A DNA stretch of 64,000 nt from the NCBI RefSeq assembly GCF_027913215.1, contig NZ_CP115784.1, positions 248,001-312,000 on the forward strand, in the 5' to 3' direction. Position 1 is the first letter of the stretch, and every line of letters starts with the position of its first letter. The notes below the pieces were generated by a model. It was not told the DNA's origin. It did not search any database and worked only from the letters and a program-made list of their open reading frames with translations. Both the position numbers and the translations under genes were made by a program. The stretch comes from Paracoccus aerodenitrificans (GTDB lineage Bacteria; Pseudomonadota; Alphaproteobacteria; Rhodobacterales; Rhodobacteraceae). Shown here one piece after another: positions 1-8,404 of this stretch.

Positions 1-1
1 A

Positions 2-382
2 CGGCTGAGTGTTTATCAACGCGGAACGGTGATACGTCAGTATCGCATCGCCCTTGGTTTCGCACCAGAGGGCGACAAGATCCGTCAGGGTGACGGAAAA
101 ACTCCCGAGGGCGTTTTCAAGATAAATCGCCGCAATGATCGCAGTCAGTTTCATCTGTCTCTCGGGCTGGACTATCCTCAGGCCGGGGATCGTGAGCGTG
201 CGCGGCAGGGCGGCTATGATCCCGGCGGGGATATCTTCATTCATGGCCAACCCAATCAGATCGCCGAGGGGATGCGCGTCTCGGGCGACTGGACCGAGGG
301 CTGCATCGCCATCGATAATCACCAGATCGAAGAACTTTTTGCCGCAACCGGGATCGGCACCGAGGTAGAGATCAGGCCATGA
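2..382 (+). CDS. L,D-transpeptidase (YkuD family), 5' end outside the window
   Basis: The open frame runs from the first bases of the window, so the N-terminus is missing; 126 residues are visible. The YkuD signature is present: an HG pair in IFIHGQPN followed by SGDWTEGCIAI, whose Cys is the expected acyl-enzyme nucleophile. Members of this family cross-link peptidoglycan or attach lipoproteins to it in the periplasm. The spacing from the HG to the catalytic Cys (about 20 residues) and the D-W-T-E-G-C context match the short variant common in proteobacteria. It ends 10 bases before the next gene, so both may be co-transcribed. Which cross-link it makes cannot be told from the sequence. Confidence 0.88.
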   Translation, partial: RLSVYQRGTVIRQYRIALGFAPEGDKIRQGDGKTPEGVFKINRRNDRSQFHLSLGLDYPQAGDRERARQGGYDPGGDIFIHGQPNQIAEGMRVSGDWTEGCIAIDNHQIEELFAATGIGTEVEIRP

Positions 383-392
383 GGTTCGACCG

Positions 393-860
393 ATGACATC
401 CGAAATCACATTGCGCCTTGCCCATCCCGACGATGCCGAGGCTCTTGCGACGGTGCAGAACGCGATTTTCTGCGCCGGTTTGCGTGCAGGCCCGGTCGAT
501 GCCGACCGGATGCGCGAGATCTATCTTGCCAACCCCGACACGATTCAGGTGACGATTGCCGAGCAGGATGGCGCGGTCGCGGGTTTCCAGTTTCTCGGCC
601 TTGCGAGAGAGGGAAATCAATATGGCGTTCCGCTCGGCTGGGGCATGGTCGGCACGCATATTCGCCCCGAATCGGGCCGCAGCGGGATCGGCCGACGGTT
701 ATTCGCGGAAACGCTGCGTGCCGCGCGGAGGGCCGGGCCGGCGCATCTGGATGCCTCGATTGGTGCGGATAATCAGGGCGGGCTGGCCTATTACAAGGCG
801 ATGGGTTTCCGGCCCTATCGGGAATTTGAGGGCCGCATCCCGCATCGTCTCGATCTGTGA
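393..860 (+). CDS. GNAT family N-acetyltransferase
   Basis: A 155-residue protein of the usual single-domain GNAT length. The acetyl-CoA binding motif A is seen as the R/G-rich stretch RSGIGRRLFAETLRAAR near residue 95-110, and the C-terminal part has LAYYKAMGFRP, the typical GNAT beta5-alpha4 region. These enzymes move an acetyl group from acetyl-CoA to an amine; the substrate here is unknown. It lies between the L,D-transpeptidase and pgsA on the same strand, 39 bases before pgsA. Nothing in the neighbours fixes its role. Confidence 0.85.
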   Translation: MTSEITLRLAHPDDAEALATVQNAIFCAGLRAGPVDADRMREIYLANPDTIQVTIAEQDGAVAGFQFLGLAREGNQYGVPLGWGMVGTHIRPESGRSGIGRRLFAETLRAARRAGPAHLDASIGADNQGGLAYYKAMGFRPYREFEGRIPHRLDL

Positions 861-899
861 CCCCTTCCCGCCGGGCGCGGTTCGCACTAGGTTGCGCTC

Positions 900-1523
900 A
901 TGACGTGGACGGTCCCGAATATTCTGACGATCCTGCGATTATTCGCGGCACCCGGCGTGCCGCTGATGTTTCTGTATTTTCAGCGCCCCTGGGCGGATTG
1001 GGCGGCGCTGACGCTGTTTCTTCTGGCGGCGATTACCGACTGGTTCGATGGCTATCTGGCCCGCGCCTGGAACCAGCAAAGCCGGTTCGGTGCGGCGATG
1101 GACCCGATTGCCGACAAGGCGATGGTGGTGATCGCGCTTGTCGTCATCACCGGCTATTCCGGCATGAACCCGTGGCTGATCCTGCCTGCGACGATTATCC
1201 TGTTCCGCGAGGTCTTCGTCTCGGGCCTGCGTGAATCGCTTGGCGACAAGGCGACCGAACTGGCCGTGACCAAGGTCGCCAAGTGGAAAACCACCACGCA
1301 GATGGTTGCCATTTCAGTGCTGTTTCTGGGCACAGGGCTGGCCTATGTCGAACATGGCCGCCCCCCGCTGGTCGGAGAGCCAAGCCTGCCCGGAGGGGCA
1401 AGCTGGTCGGATCTTGCGACATTGCTCGGTCTGTTCCTGATCTGGGTCGCGGCGGCGCTGACGGGCTGGACCGGCTGGGACTATTTCCGCAAAGCCATGC
1501 CCTATCTGAGAGGGCCGAAATGA
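900..1523 (+). CDS. pgsA: CDP-diacylglycerol--glycerol-3-phosphate 3-phosphatidyltransferase
   Basis: A 207-residue integral membrane enzyme that makes phosphatidylglycerol phosphate from CDP-diacylglycerol and glycerol 3-phosphate in the inner membrane. The CDP-alcohol phosphotransferase motif D-G-x2-A-R-x8-G-x3-D-x3-D is complete: it starts at DGYLAR and ends at DPIAD (about residues 49-71). Several hydrophobic segments follow. The N-terminus VPNILTILRLFAAP is typical of PgsA. Its stop overlaps the moaD start by four bases (ATGA), pointing to translational coupling. The same family includes phosphatidylserine synthase and others, but motif context and length favour PgsA. Confidence 0.93.
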   Translation: MTWTVPNILTILRLFAAPGVPLMFLYFQRPWADWAALTLFLLAAITDWFDGYLARAWNQQSRFGAAMDPIADKAMVVIALVVITGYSGMNPWLILPATIILFREVFVSGLRESLGDKATELAVTKVAKWKTTTQMVAISVLFLGTGLAYVEHGRPPLVGEPSLPGGASWSDLATLLGLFLIWVAAALTGWTGWDYFRKAMPYLRGPK

Positions 1524-1771
1524 CGCTGGATGTGCTGTATTTCGCCTGGCTGCGCGAACGGATCGGTGAGCCGAAGGAACGGGTCGAAACCTCTGCCGCG
1601 ACGGTGCGCGAACTGGTTGCCCAACTTGTCGCGACGGATGAACAGCACAGCGCGGCGCTGTCGGACTTGTCGGCGGTGCGCGTTGCGGTGGATCAGGAAC
1701 TTGCCGATCTGGACGCCTCGCTTGAAGGGGTCCGCGAGGTTGCGTTTTTCCCTCCGATGACGGGCGGCTGA
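1520..1771 (+). CDS. moaD: Molybdopterin synthase sulfur carrier subunit MoaD
   Basis: An 83-residue ubiquitin-fold protein ending in Gly-Gly (PPMTGG), the tail that is adenylated and thiocarboxylated to donate sulfur to precursor Z. The N-terminal LDVLYFAWLRERIG is typical of MoaD. The ATG overlaps the pgsA stop by four bases, and the moaD stop shares one base with the moaE start, so all three are probably translated together. The product acts in the cytoplasm with MoaE as the molybdopterin synthase heterotetramer. Confidence 0.95.
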   Translation: MTLDVLYFAWLRERIGEPKERVETSAATVRELVAQLVATDEQHSAALSDLSAVRVAVDQELADLDASLEGVREVAFFPPMTGG

Positions 1772-2208
1772 TGCTGATCCGCATTCAGCCTGACCCGTTC
1801 GATCTGGCCTCGATACTGGACGGGTTCGGGCAGGGTGCTGGCGCGATCGTCACATTTTCCGGCATCGTTCGCGACGATACCGGCCAGATGGTCGCGCTTG
1901 AACTGGAACATTATCCCAGCATGACCGAAAAGGCGGTCCGGGACATTGCGACCAAGGCTCGGGCGCGTTGGGATCTTGAGGATCTGGCGGTCATTCATCG
2001 CTTTGGCCGCCTGAGCGTCGGAGAGCCGATCATGGCCGTTGCCACAGCCGCGCGTCATCGTCAGGCGGCGTTCTCGGCGGCCCAATATCTTATGGATTAC
2101 CTGAAATCTCGCGCCCCGTTCTGGAAGCGTGAAATCGGTGCGGATGGTCCGGGAGACTGGGTCGCTGCGAAGTGCTCCGATGAGGACGCGCTGTCGCGAT
2201 GGGACTGA
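1771..2208 (+). CDS. moaE: Molybdopterin synthase catalytic subunit MoaE
   Basis: A 145-residue protein that carries the active site of molybdopterin synthase, converting cyclic pyranopterin monophosphate to molybdopterin with sulfur from MoaD. Visible family motifs are FSGIVRD near residue 29, LELEHYPSMTEK near 49, and the C-terminal YLKSRAPFWKRE with the two conserved Lys residues of the active site. It directly follows moaD, as in many bacteria. Its 3' end overlaps the next gene by ten bases. Confidence 0.95.
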   Translation: MLIRIQPDPFDLASILDGFGQGAGAIVTFSGIVRDDTGQMVALELEHYPSMTEKAVRDIATKARARWDLEDLAVIHRFGRLSVGEPIMAVATAARHRQAAFSAAQYLMDYLKSRAPFWKREIGADGPGDWVAAKCSDEDALSRWD

Positions 2209-2711
2209 TCCGGCCCGAGCTTGCCCGCTGGCTGACCCAAAGGCGGGAATTGCTTGCCGCACTGGCGACCGTCCTGTTCGGCGGCTGGCTTGCCTTGCGG
2301 GGTGGCTGGTTTTTCTTCGCTCTTGGGGCGGCGGTGTTTGCGACAGGTGCCGTCTGGGCGGTGACAAGCTGGCGTCGGCTTGCCTTTCTGCATGATGTTA
2401 CCGCACCGGGCGTCGTCGAGGTGGTCGAGGGCGAGATCCGCTATTTCGGCGCACGCAGTCTGGGCGGCAGTATCGCGCTTCATGAGTTGAACGAAATCCG
2501 GCTGATCCGCCTGAACGGGCAGGATCACTGGCGGCTGAAAAGCCGGGACGGGCAGGCGCTGCTGATCCCGGTCGAGGCAAGGGGTGCGGAACAGCTTGCC
2601 GATGCGTTCACGGCGCTGCCCGGGCTGGATCTGGGCCGCGTCTCTGCCGCATTGCAGCAGACAGAGGGTCCGTCGCTGCGCATCGTCTGGACGCGACCGA
2701 AGCCGGGTTGA
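2199..2711 (+). CDS. Hypothetical membrane protein
   Basis: A 170-residue protein I do not recognise. An N-terminal hydrophobic pair (about residues 20-36 and 38-56) should form two transmembrane helices with a short turn, followed by a roughly 110-residue soluble domain rich in beta-prone segments. It begins inside the last codons of moaE and may be translationally coupled to it, but no molybdenum-related motif is visible. The next gene, gshA, starts 51 bases downstream after its own ribosome binding site. Confidence 0.75.
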   Translation: MGLIRPELARWLTQRRELLAALATVLFGGWLALRGGWFFFALGAAVFATGAVWAVTSWRRLAFLHDVTAPGVVEVVEGEIRYFGARSLGGSIALHELNEIRLIRLNGQDHWRLKSRDGQALLIPVEARGAEQLADAFTALPGLDLGRVSAALQQTEGPSLRIVWTRPKPG

Positions 2712-2762
2712 CTTGGCGGGTCTGCCGAGCCACCTGTGATCATAAGCAAGAGAGGGTCACAG

Positions 2763-4133
2763 ATGTCCATTCCCCAGCAGGGCGGCGGCCCGATCGAACG
2801 GCCAGAACAACTGGCAGAATATATCCAGTCCGGCGAAAAGCCCCGCGATAACTGGCGTATCGGGACCGAGCACGAGAAATTCGGCTATTGTAAGGACAGC
2901 CTGCTGCCGCTGCCTTATGACGGGGACCGCTCGATCAAGGCGATGCTGGAGGGCTTGCAGCAGCGCTTTGGCTGGTCTCCGGTCCTGGAGGGCGATAATA
3001 TTGTCGGGCTGGAGCGTGACGGCGCGAATGTCAGTCTGGAACCGGGCGGGCAGCTTGAATTGTCGGGTGCGGCGCTTGAGAATATCCATCAGACCTGCGA
3101 CGAGGTGAACCGCCATCTGGCCGAGGTGAAATCCGTGGCCGACGATATCGGCGCGGGCTTTATCGGTCTGGGCGCGGCTCCGATATGGCATCAGGATCAG
3201 ATGCCGATGATGCCGAAAGGGCGTTATCGCCTGATGACGGATTACATGGATCGCGTCGGAACCCTTGGAAAACAGATGATGTACCGGACCTGCACGGTGC
3301 AGGTGAATCTCGATTTCGGGTCCGAGGCGGATATGGTGCAGAAACTGCGTGTCGCACTGGCCTTGCAGCCGGTCGCCACGGCGCTGTTTGCCAATTCACC
3401 GTTTCTTGATGACAAGCTCAACGGGATGAAATCATGGCGCTCGCATATCTGGCAGAATCTGGACGATGCGCGGACCGGCATGCTGCCATTCGCATTCGAC
3501 GACGGATTCGGCTATGAGGCCTGGGTGGATTACGTTCTCGATGTGCCGATGTATTTCGTCTATCGCGACGGGAAATATATCGACGCGCTTGGCCAGAGCT
3601 TCCGCGATTTCATGGAGGGCAGGTTGCCGGCCCTGCCCGGAGAGGTTCCGACACTGTCCGACTGGGCCGATCATCTGACGACGGTTTTCCCCGAAGCGCG
3701 GGTCAAGAAATTCATCGAGATGCGGGGCGCGGATGGCGGGCCGTGGCGCAGACTCTGCGCTCTGCCGGCGCTGTGGGTCGGGCTTTTATATGACCAGTCC
3801 TCGCTGGATGCGGCGTGGGATCTGGCGAAGGGGCTGGATGCCGAAACCCGCGAGGCTCTGCGCGTCGCGGCGGCGAAAGACGGGCTGCAGGGGCAGGCTG
3901 GCGGCGTGAAGCTGCACGATCTGGCCCGTGAGGCGGTGGCGATTGCCGAATCCGGTCTGAAGTCGCGGGCGCTGCCCGGCGCGGGCGGTCTGGTGCCGGA
4001 TGAGACGCATTTCCTGAACGCGCTTCAGGAAAGTGTCGAGAGCGGTCAGGTCCCCGCCGATGAGCTGCTGGAGAAATATCACGGCGAATGGCACGGAGAT
4101 TTGACTCGCATCTATGGCGAGTATTCGTACTGA
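2763..4133 (+). CDS. gshA: Glutamate--cysteine ligase (plant/alphaproteobacterial type)
   Basis: Catalyses the first, ATP-dependent step of glutathione synthesis, joining glutamate to cysteine in the cytoplasm. At 456 residues it has the length of the GCS2 class shared by plants and alphaproteobacteria rather than the E. coli GshA class. Motifs include GTEHEKFGY near residue 36, LEPGGQLELSGA near 92 and MMYRTCTVQVNLDFG near 172. The ATG at 2763 is preferred over an in-frame ATG at 2736 because it begins the conserved sequence and follows a purine-rich AAGAGAGGG site. A small membrane protein gene follows after seven bases. Confidence 0.93.
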   Translation: MSIPQQGGGPIERPEQLAEYIQSGEKPRDNWRIGTEHEKFGYCKDSLLPLPYDGDRSIKAMLEGLQQRFGWSPVLEGDNIVGLERDGANVSLEPGGQLELSGAALENIHQTCDEVNRHLAEVKSVADDIGAGFIGLGAAPIWHQDQMPMMPKGRYRLMTDYMDRVGTLGKQMMYRTCTVQVNLDFGSEADMVQKLRVALALQPVATALFANSPFLDDKLNGMKSWRSHIWQNLDDARTGMLPFAFDDGFGYEAWVDYVLDVPMYFVYRDGKYIDALGQSFRDFMEGRLPALPGEVPTLSDWADHLTTVFPEARVKKFIEMRGADGGPWRRLCALPALWVGLLYDQSSLDAAWDLAKGLDAETREALRVAAAKDGLQGQAGGVKLHDLAREAVAIAESGLKSRALPGAGGLVPDETHFLNALQESVESGQVPADELLEKYHGEWHGDLTRIYGEYSY

Positions 4134-4140
4134 TCGCCCC

Positions 4141-4575
4141 ATGACCGTGAATATCCGATACCGACTGATTCTGATTCTGGAAGTTCTCCTGTGGCTTGGC
4201 GCTGTCGCCGGGGTCGCCGTCTATGCCATGCGGGCATGGGCCGTGCGGGAAGAGGGGATGCGTGCCATGATCGGTATCGCTGGTCCGGGGCTGCTTGCGG
4301 TTGGCGCAGCGGTCATCGCGCTGCTGGTGCTGATCGGTATCTATCACAACACCCGCCGGAATGCCGAAGCGACCGAGCGGCTTGCACGTCAGGGTGCGGG
4401 CGGTGTGCGCCGTCTGCCCGGCTCGGCCCGGGCGGAGGTCTCGGCGCAGGCGTCCCGGATTTCCGCGCAAACCGCCCCCGAGGCCGTTTCTGACACGCCA
4501 CCGCATTTCGCTCCGGCTCCGAAACTGCAAACTGCGCCGGTCGGCGGGTCGCGACGGCTTGGTCCGGCCTCCTGA
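4141..4575 (+). CDS. Hypothetical membrane protein downstream of gshA
   Basis: A 144-residue protein not matched to a family. Two strong hydrophobic helices (about residues 9-30 and 42-66) are followed by a positively charged turn (YHNTRRNAEATERLARQ) and a roughly 70-residue Ala/Pro-rich, probably disordered C-terminal tail. This looks like a small inner-membrane protein with a cytoplasmic tail. It starts seven bases after gshA and probably shares its transcript. Downstream to 4634 there is a short hairpin-forming sequence but no clear U tract. Confidence 0.7.
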   Translation: MTVNIRYRLILILEVLLWLGAVAGVAVYAMRAWAVREEGMRAMIGIAGPGLLAVGAAVIALLVLIGIYHNTRRNAEATERLARQGAGGVRRLPGSARAEVSAQASRISAQTAPEAVSDTPPHFAPAPKLQTAPVGGSRRLGPAS

Positions 4576-4634
4576 ACAGGCGGGAAAGCCCGGCGGCTGA
4601 GACCCGATCTTCAGCCGGGACGCTTTGACGCCGC

Positions 4635-5447
4635 CTACAGAACCAGCCGGTCTGCCAGTGACAGAAGATCCGCCCAGGCTTCCCGCTTAGCGATAGGGTT
4701 GCGCAGCAGATAGGCCGGGTGCGTCATGGGCAAGGCAGGTCGGCCGAAAGCTTCGGTCCAGTTGCCGCGCAATCTTGTGATCCCCTCGCGGTTCAGCGCG
4801 GCGGCGCAGGGCGTGTTCCCCATCAGCACGACGATCTCGGGATCGGCCAGCTCGACCTGACGGCGAAGAAACGGCAGGGACAGCGCAATTTCATGCGGGG
4901 TGGGGCGGCGATTACCCGGCGGACGCCATTTCAGCACATTGGCGATATAAACTGCCCGCGTCGCATCCGGCAGGGCCCGGCCCATGCCGATTGCGTCAAG
5001 CATCCGGTCCAGCAATTGACCGGCACGACCGACAAAGGGCTTGCCCTGCGCGTCTTCCTCTTCCCCCGGAGCCTCGCCGATAATCATCACCCGCGCGGCC
5101 GGATTGCCGTCTGAAAAGACGAAATTCCGCGCACCTTTCTTCAGCTCCAGCCCGTCGAAACCCTGCTGAGCCTCGGCCAGATCGTCCAGCGTCGCTGCCT
5201 GCGCCGCCAGCGATTCGGCGAGGCCGACATGATCTTCTTCGGGGTGAGGATCATGCGACCGGGTTGCGGTGGCAGGCTGTGCGGGCGCAGGCTGTGCGGG
5301 GGCAGGCTTTGCAGTGGGAAGCGCGGTCCGGTCGGTTGTGCTGTCCAGCATGACATCATCGGCACCCATCTCGCGCTGCCATTCCAGCAAAGCGAGCGCC
5401 GTCCAGCCGTCGATCTCGACGCCGCGCCATGTCAGTCCCGATTCCAT
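4635..5447 (-). CDS. Uracil-DNA glycosylase, family 4-like, lacking the iron-sulfur cysteines
   Basis: A 270-residue protein with an Ala/Pro-rich linker (about residues 45-70) and a C-terminal UDG fold. The active-site motif [17 protein letters not shown] and the distal MTHPAYLLR are those of family 4 uracil-DNA glycosylases, which remove uracil from DNA in base excision repair. The four Cys ligands of the 4Fe-4S cluster found in thermophilic family 4 enzymes are not visible: the usual CxxC region reads [12 protein letters not shown] before RPP is KW, and the helix Cys is absent. The ATG at 5447 is chosen as the start; the frame is open to 5492. Confidence 0.88.
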   Translation of the reverse strand: MESGLTWRGVEIDGWTALALLEWQREMGADDVMLDSTTDRTALPTAKPAPAQPAPAQPATATRSHDPHPEEDHVGLAESLAAQAATLDDLAEAQQGFDGLELKKGARNFVFSDGNPAARVMIIGEAPGEEEDAQGKPFVGRAGQLLDRMLDAIGMGRALPDATRAVYIANVLKWRPPGNRRPTPHEIALSLPFLRRQVELADPEIVVLMGNTPCAAALNREGITRLRGNWTEAFGRPALPMTHPAYLLRNPIAKREAWADLLSLADRLVL

Positions 5448-5549
5448 GCGGCTGACGGTAAGCTGCCCGGCCCGTCTCGTCCAGAGCGGCACTTGCCCGC
5501 ACGGTCCCGGTTTGCAATAGAGGGGTCACATCCGAGAGGGGTTTTACAG

Positions 5550-6515
5550 ATGACGTTCCGCGCCCGCCATCTTCTGGGGATAGAACCGCTGTCGCCGCCG
5601 GAAATCGTGACGATTCTGGATCTTGCCGAAAGCTATGTCGATCTGAACCGACGCACGATCAAGCATTCCGATGCTCTTCAGGGCATGACGCAGATCAATA
5701 TGTTCTTCGAAAACTCGACCCGCACCCAGTCCAGCTTCGAGCTGGCCGGAAAACGTCTGGGCGCGGATGTCATGAATATGGCGGTGGCGCAATCCAGCGT
5801 GAAAAAGGGCGAGACGCTGATCGACACGGCATTGACGCTGAATGCGATGCACCCGGATCTTCTTGTGGTGCGGCATCCGCAATCCGGCGCGGTCAACCTT
5901 CTGGCGGAGAAGGTCAATTGCGCGGTGCTGAATGCAGGCGACGGGCGGCATGAGCATCCGACTCAGGCCCTGCTGGATGCGCTGACCATCCGCCGGGCAA
6001 AGGGCCGGTTGCAGCGCCTGACCGTGGCGATCTGCGGCGATATCGCGCATAGCCGCGTGGCGCGCTCGAACCTGATCCTGCTTGGCAAGATGGAGAACCG
6101 TATCCGGCTGGTCGGCCCCTCGACACTGATGCCCGCAGGTGCCGCCGATCTGGGCGTCGAGGTCTATGAGGATATGCGCGAGGCGCTTGACGGTGCCGAT
6201 GTCGTCATGATGCTGCGCCTTCAGAAAGAGCGGATGGATGGCGGGTTCATCCCGTCTGAGCGGGAATATTACCATCGCTGGGGGCTTGATGCGGACAAGC
6301 TGTCCCATGCCAGGCCCGACGCCATCGTCATGCATCCCGGCCCGATGAATCGCGGTGTCGAGATCGACGGAACGATTGCCGATGACATTAATCGCAGCGT
6401 GATTCAGGATCAGGTCGAAATGGGCGTTGCCGTCCGGATGGCCGCAATGGATCTGCTGGCCCGGAATCTGCGTGCAGATCGTGGGGCGCGGGCCGCCGAG
6501 AGCAATCATGTCTGA
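5550..6515 (+). CDS. pyrB: Aspartate carbamoyltransferase catalytic subunit
   Basis: Forms carbamoyl-aspartate from carbamoyl phosphate and aspartate, the committed step of pyrimidine synthesis. The 321-residue length is standard. The carbamoyl phosphate motif FENSTRT is near residue 53, followed by [14 protein letters not shown]; the HPTQALLD motif lies near 136 and [11 protein letters not shown] near 266. The ATG at 5550 begins the conserved sequence. A gene for a PH-domain membrane protein overlaps its last codons, and a dihydroorotase-like gene follows, so this is a pyrimidine cluster. No pyrI-like regulatory subunit is present. Confidence 0.97.
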   Translation: MTFRARHLLGIEPLSPPEIVTILDLAESYVDLNRRTIKHSDALQGMTQINMFFENSTRTQSSFELAGKRLGADVMNMAVAQSSVKKGETLIDTALTLNAMHPDLLVVRHPQSGAVNLLAEKVNCAVLNAGDGRHEHPTQALLDALTIRRAKGRLQRLTVAICGDIAHSRVARSNLILLGKMENRIRLVGPSTLMPAGAADLGVEVYEDMREALDGADVVMMLRLQKERMDGGFIPSEREYYHRWGLDADKLSHARPDAIVMHPGPMNRGVEIDGTIADDINRSVIQDQVEMGVAVRMAAMDLLARNLRADRGARAAESNHV

Positions 6516-7062
6516 GGGGTCCTCTCTGAAAACCGACGCTCCGGTCGCGGGCCATTCCGGGTGGCAGGGTATTTTGGATGAAGGAGAAACAATCCTCTGG
6601 CAGGGTCAGCCCGACCACCGTTTCCGGTTCGAGGTCGAGAATACCGGCAGGCTGCTTTTCTTTGTGTTTTTCGTCGGATTTGCCGTTTTCTGGATGTATA
6701 TGGCGGCGAAGGCCGATATTTTCTTTTCGCTGTTCGGCCTGATTTTCGTCGCGGTCGGATCCTATAATCTGCTCAGCCTGACGATCATGCCAAGCTATAT
6801 CCGTTCACGCACATGGTACACGCTGACCGACCGCCGCGCGATTGTCGCGACGGATATTCCGGTTCAGGGACGGCGGCTGGTCAGCTATCCGATCGATCGC
6901 GGAACGCCGGTCGAGTACATGCCCGGCCCGCCACCCTCTGTGCTGATCGGCGGCAACAAGGATACCGGGTTCCATTATATCGACGATGCCGAACATGTCA
7001 TGACGCTGATCCGCGACATACAGAAGCGGGCCCCGGCTGCCTTGGAAGGACAACCGGCATGA
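6508..7062 (+). CDS. Membrane protein with bacterial PH-like domain, between pyrB and pyrC-like gene
   Basis: A 184-residue protein. The N-terminal part [19 protein letters not shown] is the classic opening of bacterial PH (bPH) membrane proteins. Two hydrophobic helices follow (about residues 49-67 and 72-92), then a [12 protein letters not shown] segment typical of the same group and a soluble tail. Its ATG lies within the last three codons of pyrB, so it is likely translationally coupled. The product is predicted to be an inner-membrane protein; no enzymatic motif is seen and a link to pyrimidine synthesis is only positional. Confidence 0.82.
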   Translation: MSEGSSLKTDAPVAGHSGWQGILDEGETILWQGQPDHRFRFEVENTGRLLFFVFFVGFAVFWMYMAAKADIFFSLFGLIFVAVGSYNLLSLTIMPSYIRSRTWYTLTDRRAIVATDIPVQGRRLVSYPIDRGTPVEYMPGPPPSVLIGGNKDTGFHYIDDAEHVMTLIRDIQKRAPAALEGQPA

Positions 7063-7141
7063 TTGGCCTGTCAGACCTATCGCGCGGCGCATCGTTGTTG
7101 TCGCTAAAAACCGGACCGCTTCCATTCGCAGAGGCCCTCGC

Positions 7142-8404
7142 ATGATCCTGCATTTCTCCGATGCCCGGCTGATCGATCCCGAAACCGGAACCGCTGAGCC
7201 CGGCAGTTTGACGGTCGAGGATGGCGTCATCACGGCGCGGGACGGCGCTGCACCTGACGGGGCTGCAATCGTCGAGTGCCGCGGGCATTGCCTTGCGCCC
7301 GGTATCATTGACTGGGGCGTCAAGGTTGGCGAGCCCGGAGAGCGGCACAAGGAATCCTATGCCAGTGCGGGCCGCGCCGCAGCAGCCGGCGGGGTTACCA
7401 CGATGGTGATCCGGCCCGATACGCTGCCGCCCGTGGACAGTCCCGAAAGCCTCGATTTCGTGGTCAAGCGCTCTGCCGATTCCATCGTCCGGGCGCGGCA
7501 TATGGCGGCGCTGACGAAGGGTCGCGCGGGGCAGGAAATGGTCGAAATGGCTTTCTTGCGGGATGCCGGTGCGGTTGCCTTTACCGATGGCGTCCGGGTT
7601 GTTTCCGACACAAGGCTGATGACCCGCTGCATGACATATGCGCGTGGTCTGGGTGCCCTGATCATCGGTCATCCGCAGGAACCTATCTTGTCGCGCGGCA
7701 GCGCCGCCACGAAGGGCAAATTCGCGTCGCTTTACGGTATCCCCGATGTGTCACCCGTCGCCGAGCTGATGGGGCTTCAGCGCGATCTCGCTCTCGTCGG
7801 CATGACGGGCGCGCGGTATCATGCGGATCAGATCACCACTGCTGCTGCTCTGGCACCTTTGCGACGGGCGCGGGATGCGGGGCTGGATGTGACGGCGGGC
7901 ATCTCGATCCATCACCTTACGCTGAATGAGTTCGATATCGGGGATTATCGCACCTTCTTCCGTTTTACCCCTCCGCTCCGCTCCGAAGATGACCGGCTGG
8001 CGATGGTGCAGGCTGTCGCGGATGGAGAAATCGACGTGATCGCGTCCTTCCATACGCCTCAGGATGAGGAATCGAAGCGGCTGCCCTTTGCCGAGGCGGC
8101 TCCGGGTGCGGTCGGGCTGCAAACCCTACTGCCGGCGGCGATGCGACTTTATCATCAGGGCGGGCTGGATCTGCCGCTGCTGTTTCGCGCCATGTCGCTG
8201 AACCCGGCCCGGCGGCTGGGGCTGGATGCCGGGCGTATCTCGGCCGGTACACCGGCTGATCTGGTGCTGTTCGATCCGGACGCGCCTTTCATCATGGACC
8301 GGTTCCGGCTGGAGTCGAAATCGAAGAATACGCCCTTCGATGAGGCAAGGATGCAGGGCCGCGTCATCGGCACATGGGTCGGTGGGCAGAGGGTGTTTGG
8401 ATGA
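7142..8404 (+). CDS. pyrC: Dihydroorotase-like protein, probably non-catalytic
   Basis: A 420-residue member of the type I dihydroorotase/amidohydrolase family, clustered with pyrB. Active enzymes have a metal-binding HxHxR at the first strand; here the aligned segment reads DWGVKVGEPG (residues 57-66), so both His and the Arg are gone. The catalytic Asp of the DHAPH motif is replaced by Phe303 (IASFHTPQ). H177 (GHPQEP) and the HHLTLNE motif remain. This pattern suggests a pseudo-dihydroorotase that could serve as a structural partner of aspartate carbamoyltransferase, as described for inactive PyrC-like proteins in pseudomonads. The gene symbol marks homology, not activity. plsY overlaps its stop by four bases. 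Confidence 0.9.
   Translation: MILHFSDARLIDPETGTAEPGSLTVEDGVITARDGAAPDGAAIVECRGHCLAPGIIDWGVKVGEPGERHKESYASAGRAAAAGGVTTMVIRPDTLPPVDSPESLDFVVKRSADSIVRARHMAALTKGRAGQEMVEMAFLRDAGAVAFTDGVRVVSDTRLMTRCMTYARGLGALIIGHPQEPILSRGSAATKGKFASLYGIPDVSPVAELMGLQRDLALVGMTGARYHADQITTAAALAPLRRARDAGLDVTAGISIHHLTLNEFDIGDYRTFFRFTPPLRSEDDRLAMVQAVADGEIDVIASFHTPQDEESKRLPFAEAAPGAVGLQTLLPAAMRLYHQGGLDLPLLFRAMSLNPARRLGLDAGRISAGTPADLVLFDPDAPFIMDRFRLESKSKNTPFDEARMQGRVIGTWVGGQRVFG

Noticed and set aside
7060..7146. A 28-codon open frame between the bPH gene and the dihydroorotase-like gene
   Set aside because: Too short, without a ribosome binding site or known family; likely leader sequence.
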